Below, piece by piece: positions 28,012-28,731 of a stretch of DNA of 28,731 nt. Source of the stretch: a virus; IMG/VR virus record IMGVR_UViG_3300009164_003853, positions 1-28,731 of that record. The stretch is one strand, 5' to 3'. The position numbers and the translations under genes were made by a program. Under the pieces are notes generated by a model, which worked only from the letters and a program-made list of their open reading frames with translations, was not told the origin of the DNA and made no database searches. Each line of letters begins with the position of its first letter. Position 1 is the stretch's first letter.

Positions 28012-28475
28012 AGTTCATTCCTAAAAGTACGCCAATCGTCAATGTTGGGCTTTTCATCTGCGTCATAGGTCCAACCCAGGGCCTTCATCATGCGATGCTT
28101 GACCAGCAGGTTTGGACTGCGCCAACGGCCTACATCGTCAAAGCCCATCATGACGCCTAGTTCGCAGACAGCACCACTACGGCAAACGCCTGCATAACAA
28201 TGCACGACCACATTCATGCGATTGTCTAGAGCATGTTGTAGTAGTCGAACAAGCTCTGCGGCCTGCTCATGACTACAACGCATGGCTTCTTCTAGAACCT
28301 CATCCTTTTCCTCTACATCAAGGAACTCAAAGTTGTGACGCTCTTTGAATTCATGTTTGGACTCTGGTCGCCAGCTTGCAGGATCAACAATACTGATCAG
28401 CATACTGTTAGGGCCAGCCGCATGGTGGAATCCTGTTGGGATGTCAGCGGCTGCTACATTTTCAATCCACGGCAT
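28008..28475 (-). CDS. Dual-specificity/tyrosine phosphatase-like protein, 155 aa
   Basis: The protein-tyrosine-phosphatase signature HCx5R is present as H92-C93-YAGVC-R99-S100. It is preceded by a hydrophobic strand (NRMNVVVHC), as in dual-specificity phosphatases. A general-acid Asp could lie in the FEFLDVEEKDEV region near 50-60, which is a usual spacing. No regulatory domain or signal peptide is present. GGAGG lies 5 bases before the ATG. The substrate could be a phosphoprotein, a nucleotide or RNA 5' phosphate; the sequence does not decide. It sits between the 57-aa gene and the charged small protein, overlapping the latter. Confidence 0.82.
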   Translation of the reverse strand: MPWIENVAAADIPTGFHHAAGPNSMLISIVDPASWRPESKHEFKERHNFEFLDVEEKDEVLEEAMRCSHEQAAELVRLLQHALDNRMNVVVHCYAGVCRSGAVCELGVMMGFDDVGRWRSPNLLVKHRMMKALGWTYDADEKPNIDDWRTFRNEL

Positions 28476-28485
28476 ACAGCCTCCT

Positions 28486-28659
28486 TTAATAGGTTTCTTT
28501 TACAACATCAAACTCCGTAGCAGGCCATTTGGTTTTGAACTCATCTGTTTTGATGTAGTCGTTATATCCTTTAGCATCAAAGAACATTTTACTAAACACA
28601 GTTTTAAATGTGCCTTTTGGGCTTATGGTCAAATAAACCGATTTTGCCTTGCCTGCCAT
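28486..28659 (-). CDS. Small phage protein, 57 aa
   Basis: The frame reads MAGKAKSVYLTISPKGTFKT and ends FDVVKETY before TAA. AAGGAG lies 7 bases before the ATG at 28659, and the phosphatase ribosome site directly follows its stop. The composition is mixed-charge, with beta-like VYLTI and a helical centre. No known family is recognised. It is the first complete gene at the right edge. The 72 bases beyond it (28660-28731) show no clear promoter and no further start. Confidence 0.65.
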   Translation of the reverse strand: MAGKAKSVYLTISPKGTFKTVFSKMFFDAKGYNDYIKTDEFKTKWPATEFDVVKETY

Positions 28660-28731
28660 TCTAGCTCCTTGTGTGTGTTATAACCTGTAACTAACTCGAC
28701 CTTTTGATAAATCGTAGGGGCTAACCTCTAC

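Overview
This window looks like part of a large tailed-phage genome of the marine T4-like myovirus type, not a bacterial chromosome. Genes are tightly packed, mostly on the minus strand, and commonly overlap as ATGA or TAATG. There is a structural protein with the N-terminal 'LQIRRGPT' module and GNVTGN-type repeats seen in marine T4-like virion proteins. Small phage genes such as ThyX, a DUF2061 membrane protein, a short histone H1-like protein and a Cys-rich protein are present, as are T4-late-like TATAAATA promoters. The host cannot be named from the sequence. A Bug/TctC-type periplasmic solute-binding gene points to a Gram-negative, probably proteobacterial, host.

Layout. Positions 1-4.1 kb hold small phage genes, all on the minus strand: a partial gene running off the window edge, several conserved phage hypotheticals, DUF2061, ThyX, an H1-like protein and an unusually long tRNA-Leu-like gene. 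This block has a perfect sigma70 promoter (TTGACA-N17-TATAAT). From 4.1 to 24.3 kb lies a visibly AT-richer accessory cassette of about 25 metabolic genes. From 24.3 to 26.6 kb is a long virion or fibre-like protein with its own late-type promoter, bracketed by two rho-independent terminators. From 26.7 to 28.7 kb, early-type minus-strand genes return: a metallophosphoesterase, a zinc metallopeptidase-like protein behind a second sigma70 promoter, a charged small protein, a HCx5R phosphatase and a 57-aa protein.

The cassette has four parts. (a) 4.1-14.0 kb, minus strand: a double methyltransferase-like protein joined by a hendecad coiled coil, a NodU/TobZ-type carbamoyltransferase, a radical SAM protein, two nitroreductase-like proteins carrying duplicated copies of a virion-type domain in opposite orders, a classical nitroreductase, a DegT-type PLP aminotransferase, a second radical SAM protein, a free-standing SPASM-like protein and a glycosyltransferase-like protein. 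(b) 14.1-16.2 kb, plus strand: a half-length acyl-adenylate-forming enzyme, an acyltransferase-like protein and a divergent P-loop protein. (c) 16.2-20.4 and 22.6-24.3 kb, minus strand: P-loop sulfotransferase-like paralogues, four Fe(II)/2-oxoglutarate-type oxygenases and a methyltransferase. (d) 20.4-22.6 kb: a secreted Bug/TctC-type binding protein, a small membrane protein with an internal duplication, and a plus-strand methyltransferase.

The overlaps in (a) suggest co-translation as one biosynthetic operon. Aminotransferase, glycosyl, carbamoyl, methyl, acyl and possibly sulfo transfer together fit building or decorating a surface glycan or small molecule. The radical SAM, nitroreductase and adenylation enzymes could instead indicate a peptide- or amino-acid-derived product. 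The product is not known. All functional calls rest on motifs read by eye; no database search was possible.
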